Assembly: GCF_000382205.1 (NCBI RefSeq)
Contig: NZ_KB907787.1
Span: forward strand, 287,176 to 351,175
Source: Dyadobacter beijingensis DSM 21582
GTDB lineage: Bacteria; Bacteroidota; Bacteroidia; Cytophagales; Spirosomataceae
Direction of reading: 5' to 3'
DNA length: 64,000 nt
Positions 8,255 through 17,533 of the stretch are shown here, piece by piece. Under the pieces are notes generated by a model that saw only the letters and a list, made by a program, of their open reading frames with translations, had not been told where the DNA came from and made no database searches. Position 1 is the stretch's first letter, and each line of letters opens with the position of its first letter. The translations under genes and the position numbers were made by a program.

Positions 8255-9409
8255 TTAAATGTTTTTCCAACCTAATACGGTGTACTGCGTGCGGGACTGG
8301 TTGATACTACCGCCGTAGATTAAAGTCTTTTCTCCTGTACTGTTTTCTGAAATTTCGCTGAAAAAATGAAGGCCGGCAAAATGCTCGGTCATGATCGTCT
8401 GCGTGGATTTAATCTCGAAAATATCGTACAAATTGCCGTTTTGAACCAGCAGGTCTACCTCGTGACCGTTAGAATCGCGCCAGAACCAGTAGTCGCGGTG
8501 GAGGTAACGGTGTTCGTTCTGTTTGTGTAGTTCGGCAACGATCATGTTCTCGAAGATACTCCCGCGCAATGGATTTTCATTGAACGTCGCCGTATTGCGG
8601 ATCCCCAGCAAATGGCAGAGCAGGCCTGTATCGTAAAAGTAAACCTTCGGGGTTTTAACGACGCGCTTGCTGAAATTCCGGTAAAATGGCTGCAACTGAA
8701 AAGTAATGTAGCTGCTTTCCAGTATCGAGAGCCAGGATTTGGCCGTCGGCTGGGATATTCCACATTCATTTGCGATCGACGACAGGTTCATCAATTGCCC
8801 TACGCGTGCGGCACACAGGCTCAAAAATGTACGAAACTGACGCAGGTCACGGATGTTGGCCAGCTCGGTGACGTCGCGTTCGACATAGGTCTGAATGTAG
8901 TTGGCGTAAAATGTGGTTGGATCGATCCCGCGGTCGTAAATAGCCGGGTAGAATCCATTGAGGCATACTTCCGGGAATGTATCGGACAGTAGTTTACCCG
9001 ACCGCATTTCAGCAAAATCGAACGGCAGCAATTTGAAAATCGCGACGCGGCCGGCGAGTGTTTGGGTAATGTTATGGAGGAGCTGAAAGTTTTGCGAGCC
9101 GGACAGTATGAACTGGCCCATTTGCCTGGATTCGTCGACGATGGTTTGGATGTAGGAAAACAGAAGCGGCACCTGCTGAACCTCGTCAAAAATGACCCTT
9201 TCGGGGTATTCTTTCAAAAAACCCACCGGGTCATCGTTAGCAAATGCACGGTTGTCAGGATTTTCAAGCGAAACATACCGGTAATCTCCGAAAAGTGTTT
9301 TGAGCAATGTCGTCTTTCCGGACTGTCTCGGACCTGTGACGGCGATAACCGGGTATTGATCTTTATGTTTTCGAATAACCGCTTCAATATCTCGCGAAAG
9401 GAGTTCCAT
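8255..9409 (-). CDS. AAA_14 / DUF4143 family ATPase
   Basis: The 384-residue protein carries Walker A GPRQSGKT (residues 26-33), Walker B VIFDEVQ and sensor-like FILSGSQNF. The second half is DUF4143, including YFYDTGLLCHLLGI and a C-terminal PD-D/ExK-like stretch (HEVDLLVQNGNLYDIFEIKST). Such proteins are widespread in Bacteroidota and their role is poorly known; nuclease-like remnants in the C-terminus suggest nucleic-acid contact. The upstream region has a -7 element and four 22-bp repeats, suggesting tight or self-controlled expression. Confidence 0.85.
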   Translation of the reverse strand: MELLSRDIEAVIRKHKDQYPVIAVTGPRQSGKTTLLKTLFGDYRYVSLENPDNRAFANDDPVGFLKEYPERVIFDEVQQVPLLFSYIQTIVDESRQMGQFILSGSQNFQLLHNITQTLAGRVAIFKLLPFDFAEMRSGKLLSDTFPEVCLNGFYPAIYDRGIDPTTFYANYIQTYVERDVTELANIRDLRQFRTFLSLCAARVGQLMNLSSIANECGISQPTAKSWLSILESSYITFQLQPFYRNFSKRVVKTPKVYFYDTGLLCHLLGIRNTATFNENPLRGSIFENMIVAELHKQNEHRYLHRDYWFWRDSNGHEVDLLVQNGNLYDIFEIKSTQTIMTEHFAGLHFFSEISENSTGEKTLIYGGSINQSRTQYTVLGWKNI

Positions 9410-9428
9410 AAGCTTTTGTTTGTCAATG

Positions 9429-9436
9429 CAAAGATA
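9429..9436 (-). promoter_or_regulatory. -7 element (TATCTTTG) of the AAA ATPase gene
   Basis: Read leftward it is TATCTTTG, an exact TAnnTTTG match about 20 nt before the ATG at 9409. The 22-bp repeat array begins 5 bp upstream of it, where the -33 element would be. Confidence 0.5.
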
Positions 9437-9441
9437 TGATA

Positions 9442-9529
9442 TTTTGAAATTACATAGACTTTATTTTGAAATTACATAAGTCTAATTTTGAAATTGCATA
9501 GACTTTACTTTGAAATTACATGGATCTTA
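9442..9529. repeat. four tandem 22-bp direct repeats upstream of the AAA ATPase
   Basis: The core TTTGAAATTACATAGACTT or a close variant recurs four times. The first G of each core falls at 9446, 9468, 9490 and 9512, an exact 22-bp period (two helical turns). Copies differ by a few bases (for example ACATAAGTCTA and GCATAGACTT). There are no unique spacers, so it is not a CRISPR. Its position over the -33 region suggests binding sites on one DNA face. Confidence 0.85.
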
Positions 9530-9547
9530 TTCCCAATTTCCATAAAA

Positions 9548-9578
9548 AATCCCTTCCAAATCATCTTCGGAAGGGATT
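9548..9578 (-). terminator. terminator of the M1 peptidase operon
   Basis: AATCCCTTCC (9548-9557) pairs with GGAAGGGATT (9569-9578). Read leftward it ends in a T run, about 20 nt after the stop at 9600. Confidence 0.8.
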
Positions 9579-9599
9579 GGTATTTCAATGGCAATAACG

Positions 9600-11981
9600 C
9601 TAATTCTTTGGATCGGTGCTGATCTTTCCGGCGCCGGCGCCTTGCATTTGCATCGGGTTCGGGGCTTTTTTCTGCTGCTGCTGCTTGAAGATCTGGAACC
9701 GGGTCGGCTGCGCGATGCGGGGGAAAGAATTGTTTTCCGTGTCAATGTCGGCGATCTGCTGGTAAGGGTCGAGCGTCCATTGCACGACTTTCTTTTTCGT
9801 CGAAATCACCTTGTTGATCTGCGCGTCGTTGAAGCGCCAGATTTCCGCAGGGAATACCGCTACCGAATCGGTACCGTCTTCGAAGCCCATTTTTACGATC
9901 ACCGGCATCGGTACGCCGCCTTTGTTTTTCACCGACAATGTGTAGAAGTTGGTGTTCTCCTGGATCAGCTGGCGCTCGCTTTCGGATAATGTCGACAGGT
10001 ATTGCTCATATTTCTGCTTGTCGGCATCGGTTACCTTGAACGGATCGTAGCGGTTATAGAAATCGGCCATGGTCGAATCCTGGGCTACTACCGTTTCGCC
10101 CTTCGTTTTGGCGTCCTGGATTTTGCTCATCGTCATCTTTTTGCGGGCATCCTCCTTGCGGGCGATCTCTTTTTCGATAGCCGGGTTTTGCGTGTCGATG
10201 CTGAACCAGTCGACGCTCACCAAATCCTGATCTACCGGTTCGGTACCATAGAACCAGCCTTTCCAGAACCAGTCGAGGTCTACGCCCGAAGCATCTTCCA
10301 TGGTGCGGAAGAAATCGGCCGGGGTAGGGCTTTTAAAGCGCCAGCGGGTGGCATATTCCTTAAATGCATGGTCGAACAGCTCGCGGCCCATCACGGTTTC
10401 GCGGAGGATATTCAGCGCGGTGGCCGGCTTGCCATAAGCATTAGGGCCCAGGCCGATGACGTTTTCGGCGGAGGCCATGATCGGGCTCAGTACCGATTTG
10501 TCGGACGACATATATTCCGTGATCTGGTTAGGCTCGCCGCGGCGGGTCGGGAAGTTGTAGTCCCATTCTTTTTCGGCCAGGTACTGGCAGAACGTGTTCA
10601 GTCCTTCGTCCATCCACGCCCATTGACGTTCGTCCGAATTGACGATCATCGGGAAGAAATTGTGGCCTACTTCGTGAATGATCACGCCGATCATGCCGTA
10701 TTTCACTGCTTCGGTGTACGTACCGTCTTCCTCCGGACGGCCGCCGTTGAAGCTGATCATCGGGTACTCCATACCGCCTCCCGCTACCGAGTGGCAGGAG
10801 ATCGCAACCGGGTAGGGGTATTCAAATGTACGTGCACCGTAAGATTTCAACGTGTGGGCCACGGCGCGGGTCGAGTATTGCTCCCACAGCGGGTTACCTT
10901 CTTTGGGATACACCGACATACACCAGATTTTGCGTCCGCTCTTGTACACATCGCTCTGCATGGCGTCCCAGATGAATTTCCGGCTGCTGGCAAATGCAAA
11001 GTCGCGTACATTATCGGCTTTGTAAATCCAGGTTTTCTTGCCCGGATTTTTGTTCTCGCGTTTTTCAGCCTTTTCCGCCTCCGCCTGCGTCACGATCATG
11101 ACGGGGGTTTTGGAAGTTTCGGCTTGTTTGAGGCGTTGCTTTTGTGTTGCAGTCAGTACCTGCGCGTAGTTCTGGCATTCTCCGCTGGCTGCCACCACGT
11201 GGTCGGCCGGAACGGTAATGGCTACTTTATAGTTTCCAAAAATCAATGCGAACTCGCCCTGGCCGAGGAATTGCTTGTGGTTCCAGCCGTTCACGTCGTC
11301 GTATGGGGCCATGCGCGGGAACCAGTGCGCGATGAAGTAATTGGCATTACCGTCTTTCGCGAAGAATTCGTAGCCGCTGCGGCCATAGTATTCGGTGATA
11401 TTGTAATTCCAATCCACGCTGAACACATAAGGCATGCCCGGCTTCAACACCACGGGCAGGTCGATGCGCATCATCGTTCCGTTAATGGTGTGCGGCAATG
11501 CCTTGCCGGCCTTGTCTTTCACGGAAAGGATATTGTAGCCATATTCCACCTTCGGGTCGAGGGAAGAGCCGCGGCCGGTGTTCAATGCGGCCAGCTGGGC
11601 AGTGCTCATGCCTTTTTCGTTGACGGTCCCCGTGCGCGAGAGGGCTGCGATACCATCCTTTTTAAACAAATTCTGGTCGAGCTGCATCCAGATGTACTTC
11701 AAATCATCCGGGGAATTGTTGTAGAAGGTAATGGTCTCGGTGCCGGTAATGCGGCGGTTGTCGTCGTCGAGCTCGGCTTTAATATCGTAATCGGCGCGTT
11801 GCTGCCAATATTCCTTTCCCGGCGCGCCGGAAGCGGTGCGGTAGGTGTTGGGTGTGGGCAATACGGTACCTAGTTGTTCAAAACGATCGTTGGCCTGGTA
11901 ATTGGGTGAAGTGGGTAATTGCTGGGCCTTGATACTGAGGGACACCAGCAGCAATAGTAACGGGAGCAGCGCTTTTTTCAT
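9600..11981 (-). CDS. M1 family zinc metallopeptidase
   Basis: The 793-residue exported peptidase has a signal peptide MKKALLPLLLLLVSLSIKAQ. The zinc site is HEVGH at residues 436-440 with the third ligand E459 exactly 18 residues later (WAWMDEGLNTF). GGGMEYPM takes the place of the GAMEN substrate-binding motif. These features predict an aminopeptidase or related periplasmic/surface peptidase. The C-terminal region ends in a Gln/Lys-rich tail without a clear T9SS domain. The HupE-like gene lies 27 nt upstream in the same direction, so both probably share a transcript. Confidence 0.9.
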   Translation of the reverse strand: MKKALLPLLLLLVSLSIKAQQLPTSPNYQANDRFEQLGTVLPTPNTYRTASGAPGKEYWQQRADYDIKAELDDDNRRITGTETITFYNNSPDDLKYIWMQLDQNLFKKDGIAALSRTGTVNEKGMSTAQLAALNTGRGSSLDPKVEYGYNILSVKDKAGKALPHTINGTMMRIDLPVVLKPGMPYVFSVDWNYNITEYYGRSGYEFFAKDGNANYFIAHWFPRMAPYDDVNGWNHKQFLGQGEFALIFGNYKVAITVPADHVVAASGECQNYAQVLTATQKQRLKQAETSKTPVMIVTQAEAEKAEKRENKNPGKKTWIYKADNVRDFAFASSRKFIWDAMQSDVYKSGRKIWCMSVYPKEGNPLWEQYSTRAVAHTLKSYGARTFEYPYPVAISCHSVAGGGMEYPMISFNGGRPEEDGTYTEAVKYGMIGVIIHEVGHNFFPMIVNSDERQWAWMDEGLNTFCQYLAEKEWDYNFPTRRGEPNQITEYMSSDKSVLSPIMASAENVIGLGPNAYGKPATALNILRETVMGRELFDHAFKEYATRWRFKSPTPADFFRTMEDASGVDLDWFWKGWFYGTEPVDQDLVSVDWFSIDTQNPAIEKEIARKEDARKKMTMSKIQDAKTKGETVVAQDSTMADFYNRYDPFKVTDADKQKYEQYLSTLSESERQLIQENTNFYTLSVKNKGGVPMPVIVKMGFEDGTDSVAVFPAEIWRFNDAQINKVISTKKKVVQWTLDPYQQIADIDTENNSFPRIAQPTRFQIFKQQQQKKAPNPMQMQGAGAGKISTDPKN

Positions 11982-12008
11982 AATTGGTTGGTCATAAATA
12001 GTTGGTTG

Positions 12009-12635
12009 TCAAGAGTCCACAGGCATGCCTGCGAGTGTGCGGAACAGTTCGTTGTTTAGGATCAGCGACAAGGCCATTCCGAAAATGATCCCCGATATAA
12101 TATGTACCCAGGTCAGTTTCGAAACCCTCAGCAGCTCGATCATCACGAATGCGATGACTAAGATAATAAACACGATGATGAGTTGCCCCAATTCCAGGCC
12201 GACATTGAAGCCGAGCAGCGGATTGAAGATCTCCGCTTCCTTGCCGAGCAACGCCCGCAGGTAGTTCGAAAAGCCCAGTCCGTGGATCAGCCCGAAACCC
12301 AATGCGAGCGGGTACCGGAATGCCGGCTCCTTTTCTTTCGGGGCGTATGTGTTCTTCGGCATTTTATGGAAGAAGTTCAGAAATGCCGTGATCAGGATCG
12401 TGACCGGGATCAGCAGCTCGATCCAGTCCGCATTGACATTAACATAACCTAATGTGGACAAGGCCAGCGTAATGGAATGCCCTGCCGTGAAAGCGGTGAC
12501 GAGTACCACTACTTTTTTCCAGTCTACCAATGTGTAGACCGCGCAGATGGCCATGATGAAGAGAATATGATCGTACCCGTTGGAATCTGTAATGTGGTTG
12601 AAACCTAGTTGGAGGTAAGCCTGAAACTCGGACAT
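12009..12635 (-). CDS. HupE/UreJ-like integral membrane protein
   Basis: The 208-residue protein has about six membrane segments and the family's His-rich signatures: NGYDHILFIMA in the first helix, TAFTAGHSITLALS in the third and GFGLIHGLGFSNYL in the fifth. HupE/UreJ proteins are linked to nickel or cobalt handling, but this branch (HupE/UreJ_2) is common next to peptidases in Bacteroidota and its metal is unproven. No hydrogenase or urease gene is in the window. A second ATG at 12668 would add 11 residues. Confidence 0.75.
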   Translation of the reverse strand: MSEFQAYLQLGFNHITDSNGYDHILFIMAICAVYTLVDWKKVVVLVTAFTAGHSITLALSTLGYVNVNADWIELLIPVTILITAFLNFFHKMPKNTYAPKEKEPAFRYPLALGFGLIHGLGFSNYLRALLGKEAEIFNPLLGFNVGLELGQLIIVFIILVIAFVMIELLRVSKLTWVHIISGIIFGMALSLILNNELFRTLAGMPVDS

Positions 12636-12683
12636 TAAATTAGGGCTAGGATAAGTGAAACCCGACAATTTTAGTTGTCAAGA

Positions 12684-12691
12684 CAAAAGTA
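12684..12691 (-). promoter_or_regulatory. -7 element (TACTTTTG) of the hupE-like/M1 operon
   Basis: Read leftward it is TACTTTTG, matching TAnnTTTG, and would give a leader of roughly 40 nt to the ATG at 12635. A small inverted repeat GACAA/TTGTC (12664-12679) lies at the predicted start site. Confidence 0.45.
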
Positions 12692-12786
12692 GATAAACCC
12701 GAAGATATTTATTTAGACTGTGTAAATCAATAAAGTGGTGAAAATGCTACAAGTGGCTAGTAATTCTTACTAAGCATTTACAAGAA

Positions 12787-12816
12787 AAAGACCGGAAGCA
12801 TCTGCTCCCGGCCTTT
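12787..12816 (-). terminator. terminator of the IPT/TIG lipoprotein gene
   Basis: AAAGACCGG pairs with CCGGCCTTT across a 12-base loop. Read leftward it runs into TCTTTTTCTT, about 40 nt beyond the stop at 12856. Confidence 0.7.
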
Positions 12817-12855
12817 CTAAATTCTGACACCAATTATATAAGATTTTTGAATCGC

Positions 12856-14526
12856 TTATTTGTAGATGGTATTCTGTGGATCCCAGTTAGCCCATGTTTT
12901 GGTCCAGTCTGTGGTTCCGAATGCGCCTCTGAAAAGCTCTTTGGTGAAGAATGCATCAGCACCTTTGCCTTCCCAGGTAGCACCAGCCAAAAGCGGTGAA
13001 GTAGCCTGTGGCAGGAAGTTTGGAGCAGTCAGGCTGAAATTAGCGCTGTTGAGCAGGAGGGAAGCCAGGTCTTTGGTTTCGTTCTTGCGTGCAGCAGTAT
13101 TGAAGTAAGCAATAGCCTGGTCGTTGGTGATCTCGCCTTTGCCCGTGATCGGGGTCAGATTGTTCGACAACACGATACCTCTCAGGTCAAGCTTGCCGTC
13201 CAGGGCGTTTTTGTACGTACCGGTAGCAGTACCGTCCAGACGAAGACCTTCCGGTGAACCCACGAATACCGAGTTCAGGATGCTGATCGCCGTGTTTCTG
13301 CGAAGGTGCATGGCCGACTGGTAACCGCCGCTACCTTTGATGGTCGCTGTCGATGGCGTACCGGCAGTAACGAAGTGGCTTACGTTGGCGAAAGTAGGCT
13401 CTGTCAAAGGCAAACCGCTGTTGGCGCCGGTTGCAGGCTCACCCGGGTTGTAGTTATCCGATTCGAAACCGTTAGACGCAGATTGGTCAGCGTATTCAGG
13501 GTCACGGAGTGAAAGTGCATATTGTACTTTACCGGTGAAGCCCCAGTCAGTATCGAAATCATCGTCGAATCCGCGGTAAGCGATCAGGTTTTTAGCATTT
13601 ACAGTTCCACCGAACCATTCGTAAGAGTCGTCACCCGAGTAAGAAACCTGAATATGGTCGAGTACCGTGCCTGAACCCACCGAATAAAGGGTAAGTCCGT
13701 TGATTTCACTGTTTGCGGTAGAGCTCAATGCGATACCAGCGAACTCGATACGTACATATTGCAATGTTCCCGAGTTGTCGGCAGCGTCGGTACCAGCACC
13801 GATCGTTCCGCGGATACCACCTTCGAATGCAGTGGAAGCAGGACGGTTGTTAGGTGCTTTACCGATCAATACGATACCGCCCCAGTCGCCATAGCTGCGC
13901 TTGCCGGGATCGTTGGCAGATGTGAATACGATAGGCTCTTCGGCAGTACCTACGGCCATCAGTTTCGCACCGGCTTCGATGATCAATGCACCGCCTTTAC
14001 CGGATGCATTAGGATCGGCATCTTTGCCGGCGCCTTTGATGATCGTTCCTTTTTCGATAGTCAGCGTGTTGCCTGCTGTTACATATACAAAGCCTTTCAG
14101 AAGATACAGCTTGTCTTTGGTCCAGTTGGTGTTTGCTTTGATTTCACCGGTTACCTCTACCACCGTGCGGTCGGAAATGGTGAAGCTGGTAGTGCTTTTC
14201 ACAGTTGCGCCGCCCGACGTCACGGTGATCACCCCGGCGGTGGCGCCGGCTGGTACGGTTACTTCGAGTGAAGTAGTCGTAGCCGCTGTTACGGTTGCCG
14301 GTGTGGTGTTGAACAATACCGTGTTGTTCGCGGGGGTAGGGTCAAACTTCGTACCTGTAATCGTTACTTTGGTCCCTACCGGTCCTGATGCCGGGGCAAT
14401 GGCAGTCACAGTCAATACCGGTTGCGGTGTTGTGTCGGGCTCGTCGTCGTTGTCGCAAGCCGACATGCCTGCCACCAGACCTGCCAGAAGGAGCAATGAG
14501 TACAGTTTGTTTTTTAAGCTAATCAT
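12856..14526 (-). CDS. IPT/TIG-domain outer-membrane lipoprotein, TonB-receptor partner
   Basis: The 556-residue lipoprotein has lipobox GMSAC (Cys24) followed by an acidic DNDDEPD export-type stretch. An IPT/TIG immunoglobulin-like domain covers about residues 38-118 (VTAIAPASGPVGTKVTITGTKF). The remaining sequence has repeated hydrophobic strands typical of a right-handed beta-helix (GGALIIEAGAKLMAVGT, LDHIQVSYSGDDSYEWFGG, NSVFVGSPEGLRLDG). It follows the TonB-dependent receptor gene with an 84-nt gap and probably acts as its surface partner in binding the ligand. The substrate is not readable; the promoter context points to phosphate starvation. Confidence 0.8.
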   Translation of the reverse strand: MISLKNKLYSLLLLAGLVAGMSACDNDDEPDTTPQPVLTVTAIAPASGPVGTKVTITGTKFDPTPANNTVLFNTTPATVTAATTTSLEVTVPAGATAGVITVTSGGATVKSTTSFTISDRTVVEVTGEIKANTNWTKDKLYLLKGFVYVTAGNTLTIEKGTIIKGAGKDADPNASGKGGALIIEAGAKLMAVGTAEEPIVFTSANDPGKRSYGDWGGIVLIGKAPNNRPASTAFEGGIRGTIGAGTDAADNSGTLQYVRIEFAGIALSSTANSEINGLTLYSVGSGTVLDHIQVSYSGDDSYEWFGGTVNAKNLIAYRGFDDDFDTDWGFTGKVQYALSLRDPEYADQSASNGFESDNYNPGEPATGANSGLPLTEPTFANVSHFVTAGTPSTATIKGSGGYQSAMHLRRNTAISILNSVFVGSPEGLRLDGTATGTYKNALDGKLDLRGIVLSNNLTPITGKGEITNDQAIAYFNTAARKNETKDLASLLLNSANFSLTAPNFLPQATSPLLAGATWEGKGADAFFTKELFRGAFGTTDWTKTWANWDPQNTIYK

Positions 14527-14583
14527 AGTGAATTCAAGTTTGTTTGCAATTGGTTGTTGTTTGGATTGGTTTACTGGTATGAA

Positions 14584-14597
14584 CCGGCGCGCGCCGG
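14584..14597. repeat. GC-rich intercistronic palindrome
   Basis: CCGGCGCGCGCCGG is a perfect 14-bp palindrome in the gap between the TonB receptor and the lipoprotein gene. In RNA it could form a short very GC-rich hairpin that affects relative expression of the two genes. No T run follows. Confidence 0.5.
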
Positions 14598-14610
14598 CAC
14601 TGCGATTGAA

Positions 14611-17493
14611 TTATGGTATGATTGTTCTTCTTCCGAAATTATAGGCAGCGGTAAGGGTGAAGTAGCTGCCGCGTCTGAACTTGCGGATATCCTGGTCGGC
14701 ATTCGGGCCTTTGGTGGTTACGTCGCTGCCGATTTTACCGTCATGGTTGAAATCCTGCGAGAAACGCACCGGCTGGTTCAGGAGGTCCTGGATACCCAGG
14801 CGCAGTTCGAGGTTGTTTTTGAATTTCTTGCTGATGTTCAGGTCGATCACGTTGCGCGGCATCTCGTAAACAGTCGGGTTATCCACATTACCCACGGCGA
14901 AAATGCGCTGTCCGAACACGTTGTAGAGCACGTTCCACTGCCATCCGCCCGGCTCGGCGTAGTACACACCTGCATTCACGAGGTAGGGCGACTGGTTGGC
15001 CATCGGGCGTTTGCTGTCGGTAATGCCGGTCAGGTCGTATTTTTGAATAGCACCGCTCAAATCCGGTCCTTCCACTACCTGGCCGAGGTCTACGCTGCTT
15101 TTGATCAATGAAGCATTCGCTACCAATGTCAGGTTTTGCAGGAAAGTGCTCGAAGCCTGCGCGAACCCTTTGCGGATTTCGGCTTCAACCCCGTAGCTCT
15201 GGCCGGTTCCGGCGTTGATGAAGGTGTAGGCCAATCCGTTTCCGGTAGGGATGAGGAACGTCTCGATCGGGTTTTTGAAGTGTTTGTAAAAACCGGTCAA
15301 TGAGATCAGCTCGTTCTGGGTCGGGTAAAACTCCCATTTGGCGTCGATGTTCTGGATTTTCGCGGTTTTAAGGGCGGTGTTACCACGGATATCGGCCAAA
15401 AGGTTGAAATCGAAGTAGGTAAATGGTGCCATTTCACGGAACTCGGCACGGTTAAGGGTCGAGGAATAGGCCAGACGCAGGTTTTGTTTTTCGCTCAGCT
15501 TGTACGTGAAGTTCATGGACGGAAGCGGGATGAACACGATGTTGTTCACCAGTTCCTGACGTTGGTTCACAATCGTCGAATGCAGCTGCTGGTTGTTGTA
15601 TTCACCGCGGAAGCCGAGGGTCAGGATCGCTTTCGAACCGAAATTCACGTCGCCGCTCAGGTAAGCCGCGTAGTAGTTGTTGATACCGTTATAAGAGTCC
15701 AGGTCTTTGGTGCCGTCCTTGATGGTCAGGCCACCGTCTACGCCGGTAACGTTTTGAGGAGTGAAAATCGAGCCGACGTCGCCGCGGAGGATTTCAGAAG
15801 CATTGCCGACATTGGTATAACCATAAAAGCGGGCGGAGTAGTCACGGTCCTTGCGCTCGCCATACACCCCGAAGCGGATTTTGTTAGGCTCGCGGTCAAC
15901 AGGGTTGCCGAAAGTATGCTCGCCATTCACCGCCAGGGTTACTACGCGTTCGTTGAGTTTGGAGTAGAAGCGGCCGAGGTCGATCGGGTTCGGGTCGATA
16001 GGTGCCACAGCCTGGTAGGGAGCTTCTTCACTGCCTGGCTCGGCAGATCTGCGCTGGAAACGGATTCTTTTCCAGTCCGGCTCCCAGCGGCCGGTGTAGC
16101 CGAAGCCGGTGATCCAGTTCAATTTTGTCAGATCGCCGAGTTTGTGGTCGCCGGAAACCTGTGTGGTCACAATGCTGCGGTTTTCAAAACGCTGCGAGTA
16201 GTTTTTTACATCATACCCGTCCACCACACGCTGGCCTTCGCGGGCAACGGTTTCGGTGTTGCCCATTTGGTTGAACAACGTCTTCCATTCGAGGTTGAAA
16301 ACAGGGGAGAAGCGGAATGTCCAGTTGTGGAGCACGCCGATACGCGTCTGGCGTGAGTAGTTGGAGTCTTTATATTGCTCAAAAACGTCGTTCGCATTCA
16401 GCCCATTCTGGTACAGTTTCAGGTCGATGTCTGAAACCTGGTTGGTCATCGAGTAGTTGATGTTCGTGATGTTGCTCACGTCCACATTGCCGATGTCGAA
16501 ACGGCGGCCGAGGTTGAATGCAAGGCGTACGTCAGGCGAAACGTTCACGTTTTTCATTGCCCAGCTGTTAGGCAGGATCCTTCCGTAACCGGCTCTTTCA
16601 GCTGAGCTCAGGGTATTGAAGTCGGCGGAGCGTTTCGGAAATGCGCTGGAAAGCGTCTGGTCCGCACCCCACAAGCCCAGCCAGTTGGCGCCGCTGCGGG
16701 TGTGTGACTGTACATTCTGGAATGTCGTATTCGCACGATAACCTACGGTGAGGGCACCGTCTGTGAAGTTCTGGTCGGGACGACGTTTGGTATAAATCTT
16801 AATCACACCACCTGCAAAGTCGCCGGGAGATTCGGCCGAGCCGGATTTGTACACGATCATACGATCAATGATGTTGCTCGGGATAAGGTCGAAAGAGAAT
16901 GAACGCGTGTCTACTTCGGTTGAGGGCGTGATCACGTCGTTGATGAGCACCGCATTGTAGCGCGAGCCCAGCCCGCGAATCATGACGAAACGGTTTTCAA
17001 CAATGCTGATACCCGGTACCCGGCGGATAGCCGCAGCGGCGTCACGGTCCTGAGATTTCTGGATCTGCGCTGCCGAAATACCTACGGCGATCGGTTTAAG
17101 CTGCTTGATTTCGCTGATAACCGCCACTTCGGTGTTGGTAGCACGGGCGCCGCGAACGACAACCTCCTGCAATGCTTTGCCTTCCTCGTCCAGCTCGGTG
17201 TCGATCACCGTGGTATTACCCGACTCCACCCGCACGTTCGGGATGGTTTTGGTCTGGTAGGAAACGAAGGAGATAATGATATTGTGGTTGCCGACCGGAA
17301 CATTGGAAAGTACAAAATTACCGTCGATGTCGGCAGCGGCACCGATCTGGGTGCCTTCTATCAGAACGGAGGCCCCGATGAGAGGCTCCTTGTTTTTAGC
17401 GTCTTTGATTGATCCGCGGATCGTGCCGGGGTCTGCAAATGCCGTGATGACGGCAGTGAGGGTGAACAGCAGTGTAAACAGTTTGGTTTTCAT
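14611..17493 (-). CDS. TonB-dependent receptor with carboxypeptidase-regulatory-like N-terminal domain
   Basis: The 960-residue outer-membrane receptor has a signal peptide (cut near AFA). A CarboxypepD_reg-like domain covers about 23-110 (GTIRGSIKDAKNKEPLIGASV, VPVGNHNIIISFVSYQT). The plug domain follows at about 110-260 (QDRDAAAAIRRVPGISI, FVMIRGLGSRYNAVLIND). A large barrel ends in FTLTAAYNFGRRTIIP. It lacks SusC-specific length and is paired with an IPT/TIG lipoprotein rather than SusD. Three 11-bp-phased repeats and a TACTTTTG element precede the gene, suggesting PhoB-type activation. Confidence 0.88.
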   Translation of the reverse strand: MKTKLFTLLFTLTAVITAFADPGTIRGSIKDAKNKEPLIGASVLIEGTQIGAAADIDGNFVLSNVPVGNHNIIISFVSYQTKTIPNVRVESGNTTVIDTELDEEGKALQEVVVRGARATNTEVAVISEIKQLKPIAVGISAAQIQKSQDRDAAAAIRRVPGISIVENRFVMIRGLGSRYNAVLINDVITPSTEVDTRSFSFDLIPSNIIDRMIVYKSGSAESPGDFAGGVIKIYTKRRPDQNFTDGALTVGYRANTTFQNVQSHTRSGANWLGLWGADQTLSSAFPKRSADFNTLSSAERAGYGRILPNSWAMKNVNVSPDVRLAFNLGRRFDIGNVDVSNITNINYSMTNQVSDIDLKLYQNGLNANDVFEQYKDSNYSRQTRIGVLHNWTFRFSPVFNLEWKTLFNQMGNTETVAREGQRVVDGYDVKNYSQRFENRSIVTTQVSGDHKLGDLTKLNWITGFGYTGRWEPDWKRIRFQRRSAEPGSEEAPYQAVAPIDPNPIDLGRFYSKLNERVVTLAVNGEHTFGNPVDREPNKIRFGVYGERKDRDYSARFYGYTNVGNASEILRGDVGSIFTPQNVTGVDGGLTIKDGTKDLDSYNGINNYYAAYLSGDVNFGSKAILTLGFRGEYNNQQLHSTIVNQRQELVNNIVFIPLPSMNFTYKLSEKQNLRLAYSSTLNRAEFREMAPFTYFDFNLLADIRGNTALKTAKIQNIDAKWEFYPTQNELISLTGFYKHFKNPIETFLIPTGNGLAYTFINAGTGQSYGVEAEIRKGFAQASSTFLQNLTLVANASLIKSSVDLGQVVEGPDLSGAIQKYDLTGITDSKRPMANQSPYLVNAGVYYAEPGGWQWNVLYNVFGQRIFAVGNVDNPTVYEMPRNVIDLNISKKFKNNLELRLGIQDLLNQPVRFSQDFNHDGKIGSDVTTKGPNADQDIRKFRRGSYFTLTAAYNFGRRTIIP

Positions 17494-17516
17494 CTTCAGG
17501 TGTCAAATTTTCGACA

Positions 17517-17524
17517 CAAAAGTA
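17517..17524 (-). promoter_or_regulatory. -7 element (TACTTTTG) of the TonB receptor gene
   Basis: Read leftward it is TACTTTTG (TAnnTTTG), 23 nt upstream of the ATG. The Pho-box-like array ends 9 bp upstream of it and takes the place of the -33 element. Confidence 0.55.
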
Positions 17525-17533
17525 GATCGCCAA

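Noticed and set aside
9442..9529. Short repeats as a CRISPR array
   Set aside because: The repeats are contiguous with a 22-bp period and have no unique spacers; no cas genes nearby.
10002..11873. 623-codon rightward frame opposite the M1 peptidase gene
   Set aside because: Antisense to a gene with an intact zinc site; no recognisable domains in the shadow.
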